This document shows, one piece after another, positions 12,267 to 23,300 of a stretch of DNA of 64,000 bases. Position 1 is the first letter of the stretch. Each line of letters starts with the position of its first letter. The notes beneath the pieces are model-generated. The model did no database searches and was not told the origin of the DNA. It saw only the letters and a list, made by a program, of their open reading frames with translations. A program made the translations under genes and the position numbers. The DNA lies in assembly GCA_008690995.1 (NCBI GenBank), contig VRMN01000001.1, positions 124,001-188,000 of the forward strand. Reading direction: 5' to 3'. Origin of the DNA: Porphyridium purpureum (taxonomy: Eukaryota > Rhodophyta > Bangiophyceae > Porphyridiales > Porphyridiaceae).

Positions 12267-13032
12267 CTTTTCTTTTTAATAAGCTGCTTCTCTACTTTCT
12301 GCTAGCTTGAACAGAGGGCCTCGCACAACCGACCCTTTTTTACCATAATCCTCACCCCAGAGATCCTTTGACCTCGGTAATTCGCACCCGGGAGGAGGAC
12401 ACCTCGCGCCCAAGAGCGCATCTGGGAGTGCGCTCGAAGCACCGACGCCGGGTTCGTCGTTTGCACGCCGGCGCTTTAAAGCAGCGCGCTCCAGCTCAGC
12501 TCAGCTTCGGCGTTTCGACACAGCCGCCTTCACCGACTGCAACAACTTTCCGGTACAGTACAGTGCTTGCTGTACCTCGACGTTTGGCCAGGTCGGACGC
12601 GGGAGTAGCAGGCCAGGCAGCCGAGCAGACCGCTGCCGCCTTTTGTATTTGTACGAGCCCGGCTTTCTGCAGGTATGAGGCTGCATGTCGGCGCCGGTGA
12701 CTTGCTGGGTGCCGCCGTGGCGCATGTGTTGCGGTGGCGAAGAATTCCTCGGTGAACCGTGGGGGTACAAGAGTTTCACAGTTCCGGACAAGGCCCAGAC
12801 GCTGCGAGCTCGGTAATGCAGTTTGTGTCGACACATCATGCTGTCATCTGCACGTCAGCGTAAATGGGCGCCTTATGCGCAAATCCTAATTTGCCGGTGA
12901 GCGTGATTCGGCGCCGTTTCCACGCATTGCTTTGACTCTCGAGACCAGCCGTTCTCCTTCCAATGATTCCTGCCTCATGAGGCACTAGAAGCCGACAACA
13001 CTCTGTTTATTCTGCGCTCTGGTTTAACACGT
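12267..13032. other. gene-free stretch, downstream of Sel1 gene
   Basis: The stretch is GC-rich and contains several overlapping open frames on both strands, none with family features. It lies 3' of the Sel1-repeat gene that ends at 13033. It probably contains the 3' untranslated region of that gene. Confidence 0.4.
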
Positions 13033-14754
13033 TCAGCGTCGCTTTCGTCGACCACGGAAAAACTCCCGAAACGTTCTAGCTTCTTCCTCGGAGTCTGTCA
13101 AACCTTCGACTTTCCCTTCTGCTGCTGCTTCGGCTTTTCTGTACCATTCCGCAGCGACTGCTTCATCGGCAACCGCGCCGCCTATGCCAAACTCGTAGTA
13201 CTCACCCATTTTGTCCATGGCATCGGCCACACCTTTCGCGGCTGCCTTGCGATACCAATTCAACGCCTTGAATTTGCTAGAAAGAAGTCCTCCTCTTCCA
13301 TACTCCTGGAATTCAGCAAACTTGCACTGGGCCACGGCGTGCTCTTTTCTTCCGGCCTTGAAGTAAAAATCCCGTGCTTTTGCATCGTCCATAGGTAGAC
13401 CACCTTTTCCCCACTCGAAAAAGTCGCCCGCATGGAACTGCGCTTCGGCGATGCCTTGCTTGGCGGCTTTGAGATACCATACCGCCGCCTCTGGTTCATT
13501 TTCTTGAAGACCCAGCTCCGCACGTTCATAGCAACGGCCCAACCTCAGCTGCGCTTCAGGGGCGCCGCCAACGGCTGCCTTGAAAAGCCATTTGACTGCT
13601 TTCTTGTGATTCACCGGGAAGCCATATTTCCCGCGCTCGTAAAAGTCACCAAGCTTGTACTGCGCGTCGCAGTCCCCTCCGACCGCAGACCTACGGTACC
13701 ATTTGACCGCCCTACGCTCATCCATATCAAGTTCTCCTTTTCCATACTCATAGTACAAGCCCAGCATGTACTGTGCGTCGGGGTCTCCACCGAGAGCGCC
13801 TTTGCGAAACCATTTCGCCGCCTCACGCTCATTTATGCGCAGTCCTCCCTCTCCGGACTCATAGCAGGTCCCCAAGTTGAACTGTGCTGGAGCAAAGCCC
13901 CGCCATGCTGCTTGGCGATACCAAAACACCTCGCTGCGATGGTTTGGCCGAGCGGAGCCTTGTCCCTGACCGACGCAGATGGCCAACCTATTTTGCGCCT
14001 CGACATGTCCTTGCCTTGCGGCGCGGAGTAGCCAAGGAACCGCGAGTCTGTCATCGGCTCGCATACCGCATTTCCCGTCCAAGTAGCACTGGCCCAGCTT
14101 GAACTGCGCGTCCGCATGACCCTCCATGGCCCGCTTCTCAATGGCCTCCCTTTCCATTCGCTGCACTTCACGCATGCGCGCTTCGGCAAATAAGCGCGCA
14201 AGATTCGGCTTCCCGCGAACTCCGCTCATATCCGAACCGTGCGCGAGCATCCCTTTCCTGTCGCACGACAGGCCCAGCGCATTCTTGGCTTCGTCGTGCC
14301 CTTGCAAGACAGCCTTTTGCCACCAGTCGACCGCCGTGTGGTAATCTACTCCAAGCCCAAATTTCCCGAGTTGGTAGCAGATGCCCAGTTGATACTGCGC
14401 CTCGGCATCGCCAGCCTCTGCAGCCCTGCGGATTGCTTCTCCCTCTTCTCGATCCGCATATCGCCACCAAGCTCGGCCCCCGGCAGGAGCCACTGTCACG
14501 CGTTTAGACGTCGCGCTGCAAAAACTGCTCGCACACAGACCACGCGTTCCCGACCATGTCGCGCCGCACACCACAGGGAGTCCATGCGTGGTCGACGCCG
14601 CAGCCGTTGTCTCGACAAAGTGTCCTGGCCGCCTCGTCATAAACGTGCTTCTCCACTTCATTGTCAGGCGCCACTCTGGGCGAATACCGCCTCCGCGCAG
14701 CGCGATACCGGCGCGCGGACTCACGCTGCGTACAACGCACCAAGCTCGCGCCAT
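13033..14754 (-). CDS. Sel1-repeat protein, 573 residues
   Basis: From about residue 110 to 545 the protein is a run of about 11 Sel1-like repeats. Each is about 36 residues with the pattern A-x-A-Q-x-x-L-G-x-x-Y-x-x-G-x-x-G, then D-x-x-x-A-x-x-W-x-x-K-A-A-x-x-G. The family forms helical-pair solenoids that act as scaffolds for protein complexes. The first 100 residues are rich in Arg, Ala and Ser with almost no acidic residues, which suggests an organelle targeting sequence, probably mitochondrial (inference). The start at 14754 is an ATG and is the first in the frame. The second repeat is interrupted by an insertion of about 45 residues. It is the largest of three related genes on this strand (also 16449-17486 and 18041-19183). 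The partner and process are unknown. Confidence 0.85.
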   Translation of the reverse strand: MARAWCVVRSVSPRAGIALRGGGIRPEWRLTMKWRSTFMTRRPGHFVETTAAASTTHGLPVVCGATWSGTRGLCASSFCSATSKRVTVAPAGGRAWWRYADREEGEAIRRAAEAGDAEAQYQLGICYQLGKFGLGVDYHTAVDWWQKAVLQGHDEAKNALGLSCDRKGMLAHGSDMSGVRGKPNLARLFAEARMREVQRMEREAIEKRAMEGHADAQFKLGQCYLDGKCGMRADDRLAVPWLLRAARQGHVEAQNRLAICVGQGQGSARPNHRSEVFWYRQAAWRGFAPAQFNLGTCYESGEGGLRINEREAAKWFRKGALGGDPDAQYMLGLYYEYGKGELDMDERRAVKWYRRSAVGGDCDAQYKLGDFYERGKYGFPVNHKKAVKWLFKAAVGGAPEAQLRLGRCYERAELGLQENEPEAAVWYLKAAKQGIAEAQFHAGDFFEWGKGGLPMDDAKARDFYFKAGRKEHAVAQCKFAEFQEYGRGGLLSSKFKALNWYRKAAAKGVADAMDKMGEYYEFGIGGAVADEAVAAEWYRKAEAAAEGKVEGLTDSEEEARTFREFFRGRRKRR

Positions 14755-15660
14755 CTCACTGCCATCATCACGTCACGCTTGCGCCCGACGAGCTCGAAGT
14801 CGCGCCGCCGCTGCCGCCGCTCGTCGAGTTCGTGTCGCGCTTGGACGCCGAACGCGCAGGCTCGTTGCGGGTTTCCGAGCTAGTTCTGGCCCCGTGTCGC
14901 AGACAGGTTGACGATGTAGAGCGACGCGAAAGAGTCGCCGAGGCAGTGGTCGGCGCGAACACGGTCGTCGGGCTCCCGGCAGCGCGTACGCTCCGCAAGA
15001 TGGCCGTGGTCGTGCGGGCAGGGGATAATCGGGAGGCTGGCCGTGCGCATACCGGACATTTGCGCTGACGGGCGCGTCCAAGTAGATGTCGGAGGCTTCA
15101 GGCTACAGGATCTTTTAGAGAATCCCTTCGTAGCACAATTTGCGGCAGGCGCTGTTAATTAACATGTGGACCCGGCGGCTATCGCATACTACGGTGGCAT
15201 GCGCGTACTGGTTCCACATGATGTCCAGCGGCCTGCAGGCCTTTGGTCGATCTATGGCTTCACGAGGCCGAGGCACGTGCCGGAAAGCTTTCCGCAGAGG
15301 AGGTCTTTCGTATATCTGCTATTGGACGTCATGCCCACGTTGTCGCAGCAAAGTATCGCACGCGACTCCCAGTTGGCGACCAAAATGCACGCGGCCATGC
15401 AGCTGCGTGCGATGCTGGAAAGTTGCTTGCCTTTTGGCGTCGAGTCTCCTCGTCGGACTTGGCGTGGCCGCTTTGATAAAAGCCCCAGAGCATTATGTTC
15501 CGACACGGCACCAAAGTCGCAGCCGAGCACCTCGCAGAACACGTAGCCATGCGTTCCAAGCAGATGGTGCGACAGAACCACGCAGACCGCGAGGAAGAGG
15601 CTCGTTTCAACCGATGACGGCACGGTTGTCGCGGCTGATCGGGCTATGAGGGCCCAACTT
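14755..15660 (+). pseudogene. coding-like stretch, frame-broken, possible host pseudogene
   Basis: Protein-like sequence appears on the plus strand in successive frames. A segment with PDELEVAPPLPPLVEFVSRL runs to about 15068. A segment with RIPDICADGRVQVDVGGF covers about 15027-15162. A segment with DPAAIAYYGGMRVLVPHD follows, and then one with HEAEARAGKLSAEEVFRISA from 15243 to 15476. None reaches a normal gene length and together they have no single open frame. This could be a decayed host gene, a gene with small introns, or chance in GC-rich DNA. I do not recognise the product. A minus-strand open frame (15252-15872) covers part of the same bases and also lacks family features. Confidence 0.3.
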
Positions 15661-16448
15661 TTGGGCGTTCCCAAAGCCAGTCGAGTCATATTCGTTTCTA
15701 TGCTAGTGGCGGCAAACCAGCACGTTATCATGGGCCTTGGCTTTGGGACTCTCGACGGGACTTTGCTCTGCTTTAGGGAAACGCTCCTTTTTTGTTGTTG
15801 TTGTTTTCTTCCAAAGCGCGATGCTCGTGTCGACATGTACTTGACTCTAGACAGATTGCCAGCCGGCTTCAATCTCGATCTTCTTGCTTGCTTGGCCTAG
15901 CTGGTGTCTGTTTCTGTCGTTCAGCGGTCATTTGTAAATCTTTTCGAGCAGCTTTTGGCCTTTTAACCTGGCACAAACGCCAGAAAGACGCGGCGACGAA
16001 TGTACGATGCAAGCATTCCGGCTTCTGTGGAAAGCTAATGTACGAAATGTTCAGGTGGTCCAGATGCAAGTGGATCGCCCACAGACGCAAAGGAGGTACT
16101 TTGCAGTCCTTGCTAGACTGAAGTGCTCGCTCATGCGGAACCAATCGCCACAAAGATCATCTTCGCAAGCGAATCGAGTTCCCTACACGAAGCGGTATCG
16201 ATGGATGAAGCTCACATCACACGACCGCGTGCAGCTGGGAAAATACAAGAAATTCGCAGTGTGACAAAAAAGAATTCTGATACTCGTCACTTGAGAGCTG
16301 GCCGACAATAATTGGCAAAGAATACAGCCGCCCAGAGTGGAAGATAGCAGTTTCACACCCAAAGCTTCGGCTCGGCGGACGGCCTTGAGGTCCTTCGTTT
16401 CATTAATTTGGAGATCGCATCATGTCGGGCGAATGCATTTGAGGCTTC
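15661..16448. other. gene-free stretch between Sel1 genes
   Basis: No gene is supported. It probably includes the 3' flank of the Sel1-repeat gene ending at 16449. A short run of ttg repeats lies at about 15791-15805. Confidence 0.4.
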
Positions 16449-17486
16449 TCACTCGAGACCCTTTTTACACCGATTGTACCATTCCTCAGCTTTTTTCTTG
16501 TCGATCGTAAAGTCGCATGTGCCGTGTTCGTAGCAGTAGCCCATATAGAATTGAGCTTCTTCATAGCCTTGCTTCGCGGATTTGCGGTACCACTTTGCCG
16601 CTTCGATCTCGTTTATCGCAAGACCGCCCTTTCCAAACTCGTGAAAGAAGCCATACCAAAACTGCGCAGGTGCATGACCTTGCTTGGCGGCTCTGTGAAA
16701 CCAATATATAGCGGTACGCTCATCCTCAGGAAGCCCACCGTCTCCATGATAGTAGTTAACACCCATTTCATATTCGCCAGGAGCATGAAACTGGTCTGCT
16801 GCTCTGCGGTACCACTCCAGAGCCAAACTCATATCAAGTCGAAGCCCTCCTTTCCCACTTTCGTAGTACTGACCTAATCTTACCTGCGCATCTGGGTCTC
16901 CTTGTTCGGCCAACTCGCGAATTCTGCGAACGCCATCATCTTCAGTGCCACCGTCACTTTCGAGAACGACCTTCTCCAGCCAGTCCTTCTCTGAGCCCTT
17001 GTTCTTTGACGCTGGCTCAGAGTCTGTCGGGCGTTCCTGGACAATCTCAACTTTGGAGGGCGTGTTCTCTTCATCCGCGCCGTCTGCAATTCCCTCAGAT
17101 TCGCGCTCCTGTCTCGCGTGAGGACGAGCACCGTCCTCCATAACTACATCGTCAGCGCCTGCCTGTCGCTCTTCCTGGTCTCTCGGGAGGTCAGCTGTGT
17201 CTGCAAACATGCGCACGCCGCTCCAGCTCAGCCAAGGTTTATGGCTCATTTCTGTGCGAGATACCAAACCGGTCGTCGCCACAGGCGCAGAACATAGATT
17301 CGCCTTCTGTCTGGCCACATCACTCCGTCGCACAATGCGGGCACGAAGAAAGGCACTTGCCCGACGGCTCATGCACGAAGACATGTAGCACGCCTCGGCA
17401 CTGCTCCACGTGCGGCCGCGCACGGCGCGAGAAAAGACTGCAGACTCGCGCAGCCTGCACAACTTGATTGGGAGAACGCAGGTCAT
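16449..17486 (-). CDS. Sel1-repeat protein, 345 residues
   Basis: The C-terminal 140 residues hold four consecutive Sel1-like repeats, each with an A-Q-x-x-x-G helix A and a W-Y-R-x-A-A helix B and a G-G-L turn between them. The middle (about residues 90-190) is acidic and low in complexity, probably a disordered linker. The N-terminal 70 residues are Arg/Ser/Ala rich, which again suggests an organelle targeting sequence. The frame is open further upstream but only through a GTG, so the ATG at 17486 is taken as the start. It closely resembles the repeats of the neighbouring genes at 13033-14754 and 18041-19183, which points to tandem duplication. The function is not known beyond a scaffold-type fold. 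Confidence 0.8.
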   Translation of the reverse strand: MTCVLPIKLCRLRESAVFSRAVRGRTWSSAEACYMSSCMSRRASAFLRARIVRRSDVARQKANLCSAPVATTGLVSRTEMSHKPWLSWSGVRMFADTADLPRDQEERQAGADDVVMEDGARPHARQERESEGIADGADEENTPSKVEIVQERPTDSEPASKNKGSEKDWLEKVVLESDGGTEDDGVRRIRELAEQGDPDAQVRLGQYYESGKGGLRLDMSLALEWYRRAADQFHAPGEYEMGVNYYHGDGGLPEDERTAIYWFHRAAKQGHAPAQFWYGFFHEFGKGGLAINEIEAAKWYRKSAKQGYEEAQFYMGYCYEHGTCDFTIDKKKAEEWYNRCKKGLE

Positions 17487-18040
17487 TTCTCTTCTTGACG
17501 CCAGACTCGTCTGCTGCCAAATGGACGTGACAGAACCAGTGCTTTCTTGCACGCCCCCGGCGAATAACGAGTCCGGGGCAATTTTGCTGAATGCGTGTAT
17601 TCACTCGCCGACCACCGCGAGAGGACTAGAGTCAGCACACCGCCCGACGGAAGCTGCACAACCTTGGCATCAACTCAACTTTCCCGGTGCCAAGTCGACC
17701 TTGTCCGTGGATTGGATGGAAAATATCTAGCGCTTGGCCAGCAGCAGCGAGAAAAAGGCGAGTCTTGGAAGACACTGGCTTTATGAGAGGACAACAACAG
17801 GCACGCGGAGCGGACTTCGGTGTTCATTTGATATCGAGAGAGACAATCGAACTGCGTGGCAACAAATCGCTGCGCCGTGCGGACGAAATGACAAGGCGCC
17901 ATCGAACGCGACCTGAACCATCGTTCTGCATTGACCGAATACCTCGACCATCCTCTGAATCGCCATGGTTTAAAGCCATGGAGCTTTCGAGGCCAGCCCG
18001 CTCGAGTCCAGACCAAGTCTTGTGCACAGGTGGCGCATTT
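17487..18040. other. intergenic, between two Sel1 genes
   Basis: Upstream region of the gene starting at 17486 and downstream region of the gene ending at 18041. No gene is supported. A plus-strand open frame of 304 codons that begins here runs antisense through the Sel1 gene and is treated as a shadow. Confidence 0.4.
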
Positions 18041-19183
18041 CTAAGCGCCCTTTACATTCGTCGGACGAGACAAACAGTACAGTTCTATTTTCTCCTTCGC
18101 AGGGCCCCAACCTTGATCTGCAGCCTTGTAAAGCCAGAACGCTGCGATACGGGTGTCTTCAGGGAGGCTAGCTTCTCCGTGGTAATACAACAAGCCCAAA
18201 AGTGTCTGTGCAAGGTCGTAGCCTTGGTCTGCAGACTTGCGGATCCAGTACACAGCTTTGGCCTCGTCCAGCGGAACGCCTCCTTTACCGTGATACAGCA
18301 TCACACCCAGGTTGAACTGCGCTTGGTGATTTCCCAGCTTGGCGGCTTTGCGAGTACACACAATTCCCTTTTCAGTGTCGTATTTCAGGCCTCCGGTTTC
18401 ATTCATGTAATTGACGGCCATCTCAAACAGCGCTCCGGCATGATCCTGCTTCGCAGCTTTACGATACCACTCGACCGCCGCTTTTGGATTTTTTTCGGCG
18501 CCTCGTCCTTCCTCAAAAGCCATGCCGACGCAGTACTGCGCCTCGGCGTTTCCTTGCTGTGCGGCTTTCAGAAACCAGTCGAACGCCTTGAAGTGATCTG
18601 ACTCGAGACCGCATTCTCCCTTTTGATATGCGACGGCCAAGACGAGCTGGGCAAGCACGTATCCAGCATCTGCCGATTTTCGAATCCAGAGCAGCGCCTC
18701 AGTAGAGTTTCCTTTGTCCTTCTCTCGTAGCCCGCGCTGGCACCACGCCTCGCTTTCGTCACCTACTGCTTCCTCGCTTGCTGGCGCTTGCGGAGCGGGC
18801 GGATTCGGGTCTGCTTCGCGTTCAGCATGATTCTCAGATTTCGCGGCATTCAGAGTTGCCTTGACTGGATCGTACGGTGGTAGTGTGTTGGAACTCGACG
18901 CTTCACGTTGAGAATCCCTTGGGCTGTCATTACCTACAATCACTCCCGTCAAACGACGAGCCGAGTGTGACGACGCCCGCGTGATAGACACAAGCCTACC
19001 CGCACGCATTGCTGCGACTCTGCTCGTCGACGACGCTACGGTTCCGAATCGCGCTGGAGTCACGCTTCCGCGAAGCCAATCTCGCGGCGTGCTCCACACC
19101 GGCCCGCCACACGCAACCGTATCTCGCGTGCACGAACGCACGACCGCGCCGCGCGCGACGCGCAAGCAGCTCACGTTCCTCAT
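18041..19183 (-). CDS. Sel1-repeat protein, 380 residues
   Basis: About six Sel1-like repeats fill residues 140-375, for example A-E-A-Q-Y-C-V-G-M-A-F-E-E-G-R-G-A followed by A-V-E-W-Y-R-K-A-A. The first 80 residues are basic and lack acidic residues, like the two related neighbours, and probably direct the protein to an organelle. A Pro/Glu-rich linker follows. The ATG at 19183 is the first in the frame. It is divergently arranged with DPM3, 138 bp between start codons, so the two likely share a promoter region. As with other Sel1 proteins, the likely role is holding partners together, and the partners cannot be told from sequence. Confidence 0.85.
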   Translation of the reverse strand: MRNVSCLRVARGAVVRSCTRDTVACGGPVWSTPRDWLRGSVTPARFGTVASSTSRVAAMRAGRLVSITRASSHSARRLTGVIVGNDSPRDSQREASSSNTLPPYDPVKATLNAAKSENHAEREADPNPPAPQAPASEEAVGDESEAWCQRGLREKDKGNSTEALLWIRKSADAGYVLAQLVLAVAYQKGECGLESDHFKAFDWFLKAAQQGNAEAQYCVGMAFEEGRGAEKNPKAAVEWYRKAAKQDHAGALFEMAVNYMNETGGLKYDTEKGIVCTRKAAKLGNHQAQFNLGVMLYHGKGGVPLDEAKAVYWIRKSADQGYDLAQTLLGLLYYHGEASLPEDTRIAAFWLYKAADQGWGPAKEKIELYCLSRPTNVKGA

Positions 19184-19321
19184 TCCGTCCGGCTCTCCTC
19201 CACGTGCCGCACCACGCGCATGCTCGACGCTGTTTGCACTGCGGAACGTTGCTATGTCGATTGGCGAGTGCAGCAGTCTGGATATTTACGGAGCGAGCTG
19301 GTACTGCGGTCGGTAGCAGCA
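19184..19321. promoter_or_regulatory. bidirectional promoter region, Sel1 gene / DPM3
   Basis: Only 138 bp separate the start codon of the minus-strand Sel1 gene from that of plus-strand DPM3, so both promoters and both 5' leaders must lie here or overlap the genes. No clear TATA box or named factor site is visible. Confidence 0.5.
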
Positions 19322-19648
19322 ATGGTCGGACAATGGCGCACACAGACGCGCGGCGCAGCGTGCGCGGCGCTGTTGTGCTTGTACGCCTGGGCCTGCTCGG
19401 CGAGAAATGTGTGGATGTCGGAGTACGCGAGGCGCGTCGTGTTTGCGTTGCCGGCGTACGCGTTCGTCGTTTTCTGCTGCTTTGCGCTGGCAAACGTGGG
19501 CGTGGGTCTTGCGACATTTCCGGAATGCCCGCATGAACTAGTGCTGCTTCAACAAGATCTCGCGGAAGCCCGTGCGGAGCTAGAGCACGCCGACGTGTTT
19601 GGATCTGCAGCAGAGGACGAAGCCGCAACAAAGGCACGGAACAGTTGA
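19322..19648 (+). CDS. DPM3: dolichol-phosphate mannosyltransferase subunit 3
   Basis: DPM3 is the small membrane subunit that anchors the catalytic subunit DPM1 in the endoplasmic reticulum membrane. The complex makes dolichol-phosphate mannose for N-glycans, O-mannosylation and GPI anchors. The 108-residue product matches the usual length (about 90-110). It has two hydrophobic segments (about residues 11-27 and 38-58), the conserved L-P-A-Y after the loop, the G-V-G-L-A-T-F-x-x-C motif after the second segment (59-69), and a C-terminal coiled-coil-like tail (L-x-x-x-L-x-E-A-R-A-E-L, 75-89) that is the part known to hold DPM1. The ATG at 19322 was chosen because upstream codons in the frame give no family-like sequence. 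It is divergent with a Sel1 gene and convergent with DOP1. Confidence 0.88.
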   Translation: MVGQWRTQTRGAACAALLCLYAWACSARNVWMSEYARRVVFALPAYAFVVFCCFALANVGVGLATFPECPHELVLLQQDLAEARAELEHADVFGSAAEDEAATKARNS

Positions 19649-20308
19649 GCACATTGCACGAGGCACACAGGATTTGCGATCGCGTGCTTCGGAAGATCCT
19701 TACCGCTTCTCTGAACTGTGTCAATGAGGCGAGCGCGTGCCAATATGTGACTCTGTGAGAGTGGATTCACTGAGTGGACGTCGAAGAGCATGCACCAGTT
19801 GTATACAAGTGGCGTGCGCGAGCGCCATGCGTAGGCTAGACTCAGTCAGATACTCAACTTGAGGAAGCACGGTTGGAGACATCTCCTTCGCGCCGGAGCG
19901 CGAATCAGGACGAGACAGCCTGAATCGCGCGTACTTGTCGGATAGGTTTTTCCCGCTCGACATGGGCCCGAAGTGAGAAAGATTCCGTTAAGCTACTTCG
20001 AGCGCTCCTGCAAATCATTATTTAACCCTTTCACCCGCTAGTCAGAAGTACGCAGACGTGAACTATTCATTTTCAGACCAGCAAAGCCATCGCGCTTGAA
20101 AAATCTGGCTCTCCAGTGTTCCGTGGAACCACTTTCCGTCCTTCTCGCTATCACTACATGCTCATGGAACGATTAGTAGGGCTGCCATGCAGACAAGGTG
20201 CCATTTGTTGTAGCTTGAGTATGTAAAGCTTGGGCAAACTCGCGCGGCTGAGATGGCTGACCGCAGGCGGGTCAACCTAGCTTATTCTATCTCTCAATCG
20301 TAAAATGC
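19649..20308. other. intergenic between convergent DPM3 and DOP1
   Basis: 660 bp between two stop codons facing each other. It is expected to contain both 3' untranslated regions. I see no gene or repeat in it. Confidence 0.45.
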
Positions 20309-23300
20309 CTACGTCCGTTCGAGGCTCCACCGATTCAATGCGGTCATTTCAAACAGAATCTCAGACTCGAAATCAGACTCACGCACACGTGCAGACATGT
20401 ACGGGTCCTCATGTAAGCGCTGCAGCATCCCAGCCAGTGTGTACATGGCAACGGCATCCTCCTCCCCTGCGCTATGATCCTGTCCCTTTGCACGCTCTGG
20501 TTCCGGCCCTGTGCCACTGCTTGCAGCGTCACTGCCACCCAGCTCAAACGCGCGCACCCAAGGTGCGCGAGCGGCATCTTCACCAAGCTCTGGACCGAGT
20601 GCAATGCGGGTAACCAACGGCATGATGCCTTGAGCATTATCTGCGGGTGATCCCGGATCAGACGCCACGCTGGTGCTGCCAGGCGCCTTGTCGATCAGGA
20701 AAAAGCACAGCTCATAATTAAAATCGTGCGAGCATAGCGCTCGCGCAAGACGGAGGAAACGGAGCGCGGCGATCGACTCGATGTACGATCGCTGCGGCGC
20801 TTCCAAAATGCGGAATAGCTCGCTTACGATAGACGCCTTGATGGGGGAAAATGCGACACTGGAGCTGCGAATTAGTAGCACACGCGCGCAGAGCAATGCA
20901 GCCTGTGTAATCCGAGCATGCCCGATCCTGAACAAGTCACGCAGTCGCTCCAACACGAAAGGCGTCTGCTCGTCAAAGCCACGGGACCCATGCTGGTTTC
21001 CTGCAAAATAGAGCACGTACACCATACGACACACCGTCTTGACCACCGCGCTCAAATCCAGGTCAGAGCTCCCCAGCATTAGTGCCTTTCCGATTGACGA
21101 CCCAATGGCACTGCTCACCGCACCCAGCGAGACTGTGGTGGCCGTGCCAGATCGGCCGCCTGCCACAATCATACTTCGCTCCCCGGACGCCTGACTCTGA
21201 TCTCGAGTCGAGCTGTTTGTACTGCTGCTACTCCCACCACCACTTGTGGCGCTGGAGCCCAGCCCGTTCGGCATGGACGCGGCAATCACACTGAGCGACG
21301 CTCGCTCGACAGCAACGACTTGGGAAATCAGTCTGCCCACGTGCGTCTGCAATGCGCGGTGCTTGCTCAAAGCCACAAGAAGCGCCGTGTCTTCTAGAAG
21401 ACCGAATACCTCTCGCCGTGCCAGTTTCGCACTCCAGTCCTTGCGGCTGAGTATGGTTATCAAATCCATGGCGTAAGCAACAGCGGAGACGCACACCGAA
21501 ACCGAACTTGGCTCCACCGCTGAAAGCAATCCTCTCGTGCCCGTTTTGATGCGGCTGGCACAAACCGAAAGAAGCGACTGGAGCATAGAGATCGCCGACA
21601 CACGATCTTCCTGCTGCGCAACGTCGAGCAACTCCACCGCGTGTGCCCGCGCAACGGCCAATGCCATGACACCAAAGTGGAGCGTGAGCTGCTGCCGGTC
21701 GGGCGTTTCGTGCGCCTCGCCGCTCTCACTTGGAGTTCGGAGTGCGCGAATGCTTTGCGCAGCATTTTCAAGATCGGTCGAGCTGATGGTCATATTGCCG
21801 GCGATCAACGAACTGCAAGACGCCAATGCCTGTGTCGCTAGCGCCGCAATTTCCTTTTTCATTCTACGGTCCGAGCCGTCCGCTGCACTACCTGAACAGC
21901 GCACTATGCTAGAAAGCAACCGCACGGTGCAGATCTGGGCACCCGCGTTCGTGGACTCAGAGATGACCGCTCGGCAGCATGTTAGCAGCACTGGCACCGC
22001 AGAACTGATCTGCTGTTGGAACAAAGATTCGTTCGAAGATGCCGTTGATGATGACGCACAGAAATCAATAACCTGCGTGAGAAGAGATAGGGTACCAATT
22101 AACGCATTCGCGGCTTGACAAGTCCCGATGGCTAGGTCCATAAAAGCAAGATCGTCTGCTGCGGGCACCGAGCCAGCAGCACTGAGGTACGCATACTTGG
22201 CGGTAGCTGCCGCTTGTATCACAGACGAAGTAGGTTGCGACATTGAAGCGGAGCCTGCACCAGGATTGAATCTGCCCCCCGACCCAGTCGCCGTTCCCGG
22301 TTCCTCTGCAAACGTTTGCATTCGTGGCAGAAATCCCAAAGCACCATTCAGATTAAGCTCCGAGGCACGCATGAACTCCGAACCGTGATCACCTTTGCGA
22401 CGGCGTGCTGGGCTGCGAGGTGAATTCTCCACGTTTTGAAACAAGCTCATGAATCCGTCTAGGCACGACTTGCTCAGCGTTCGCATCCACTTGCTCGCCT
22501 CACGCACTTCCTGAGCGCCTTCATTGACGCTCATGCAAACGTGCACAATCATTGCGAGCGCGTGCAGCGGGTGGGCGATGACCGCTGCACCCACCGATCC
22601 ACTTGCAAGCACAGGAGAGCCGGGAAATCTTCCGCATTTGAGCACAATATCCAGCACATATTCCTGAATGGTTTGGTACTTGATCATCCGCGCCCTGGCG
22701 CTCTGCGCTTCGTCTACGCTGATGCAGCCATTCATAATTCCTAGCGGAAGTGTCAGGAAGCGCGCATGCACGCGCCACCAGACATGCACCAGCACGAACA
22801 TGAGATCAGACGGGTACAAGACGCCAAATGAATTCAGTGTGGACAAAATGAATGCCCGGCCGCGATGACCCTGCGCTGCAAGCTGAGCCCGCGGTGCGAC
22901 CTGCTGAAGTCGCTGACGATGATCTCGCAGCTGCGGGTGCTGTACATTTTGGTTCCCGTGCTCATCCAGCATCCAGAAAAACGCATCATACATGCTGCTG
23001 ACGCTTGCGACTCTCGCGGGAATCCATGCATGCGCAAAACACTCCACGAGTCGCGGCATGAGGGCGAAAACGGTACAATGCACATCGCGCGCAATCTGCT
23101 TGCTGATGGCGCCCGTCATCTGCCCCAACAGGCGATCGCTATGGCCACTGGAGCTGCTGGAAATAAACGTGTCGCGCATCAAACCTTCGATGTACTCAAA
23201 AGCTGAACGACCAGCGCTGCCAGAATAGTTAGGTTGTCCCGCCGCTGCGCTTGACGCAGATTTATCTTGATGCGTCAGCAAAGTTGCTCCATTCTCTGCT

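Noticed and set aside
13432-14031. 199-codon open frame on the plus strand
   Set aside because: Antisense shadow of the Sel1-repeat gene at 13033-14754.
17687-18601. 304-codon open frame on the plus strand
   Set aside because: It runs antisense to the Sel1-repeat gene at 18041-19183, and its sequence mirrors the repeats of that gene. The minus strand has clear family motifs.
18996-19724. 242-codon open frame on the minus strand
   Set aside because: It overlaps DPM3 and the start of the Sel1 gene in other frames and has the Arg/Thr/Pro composition of a shadow frame.
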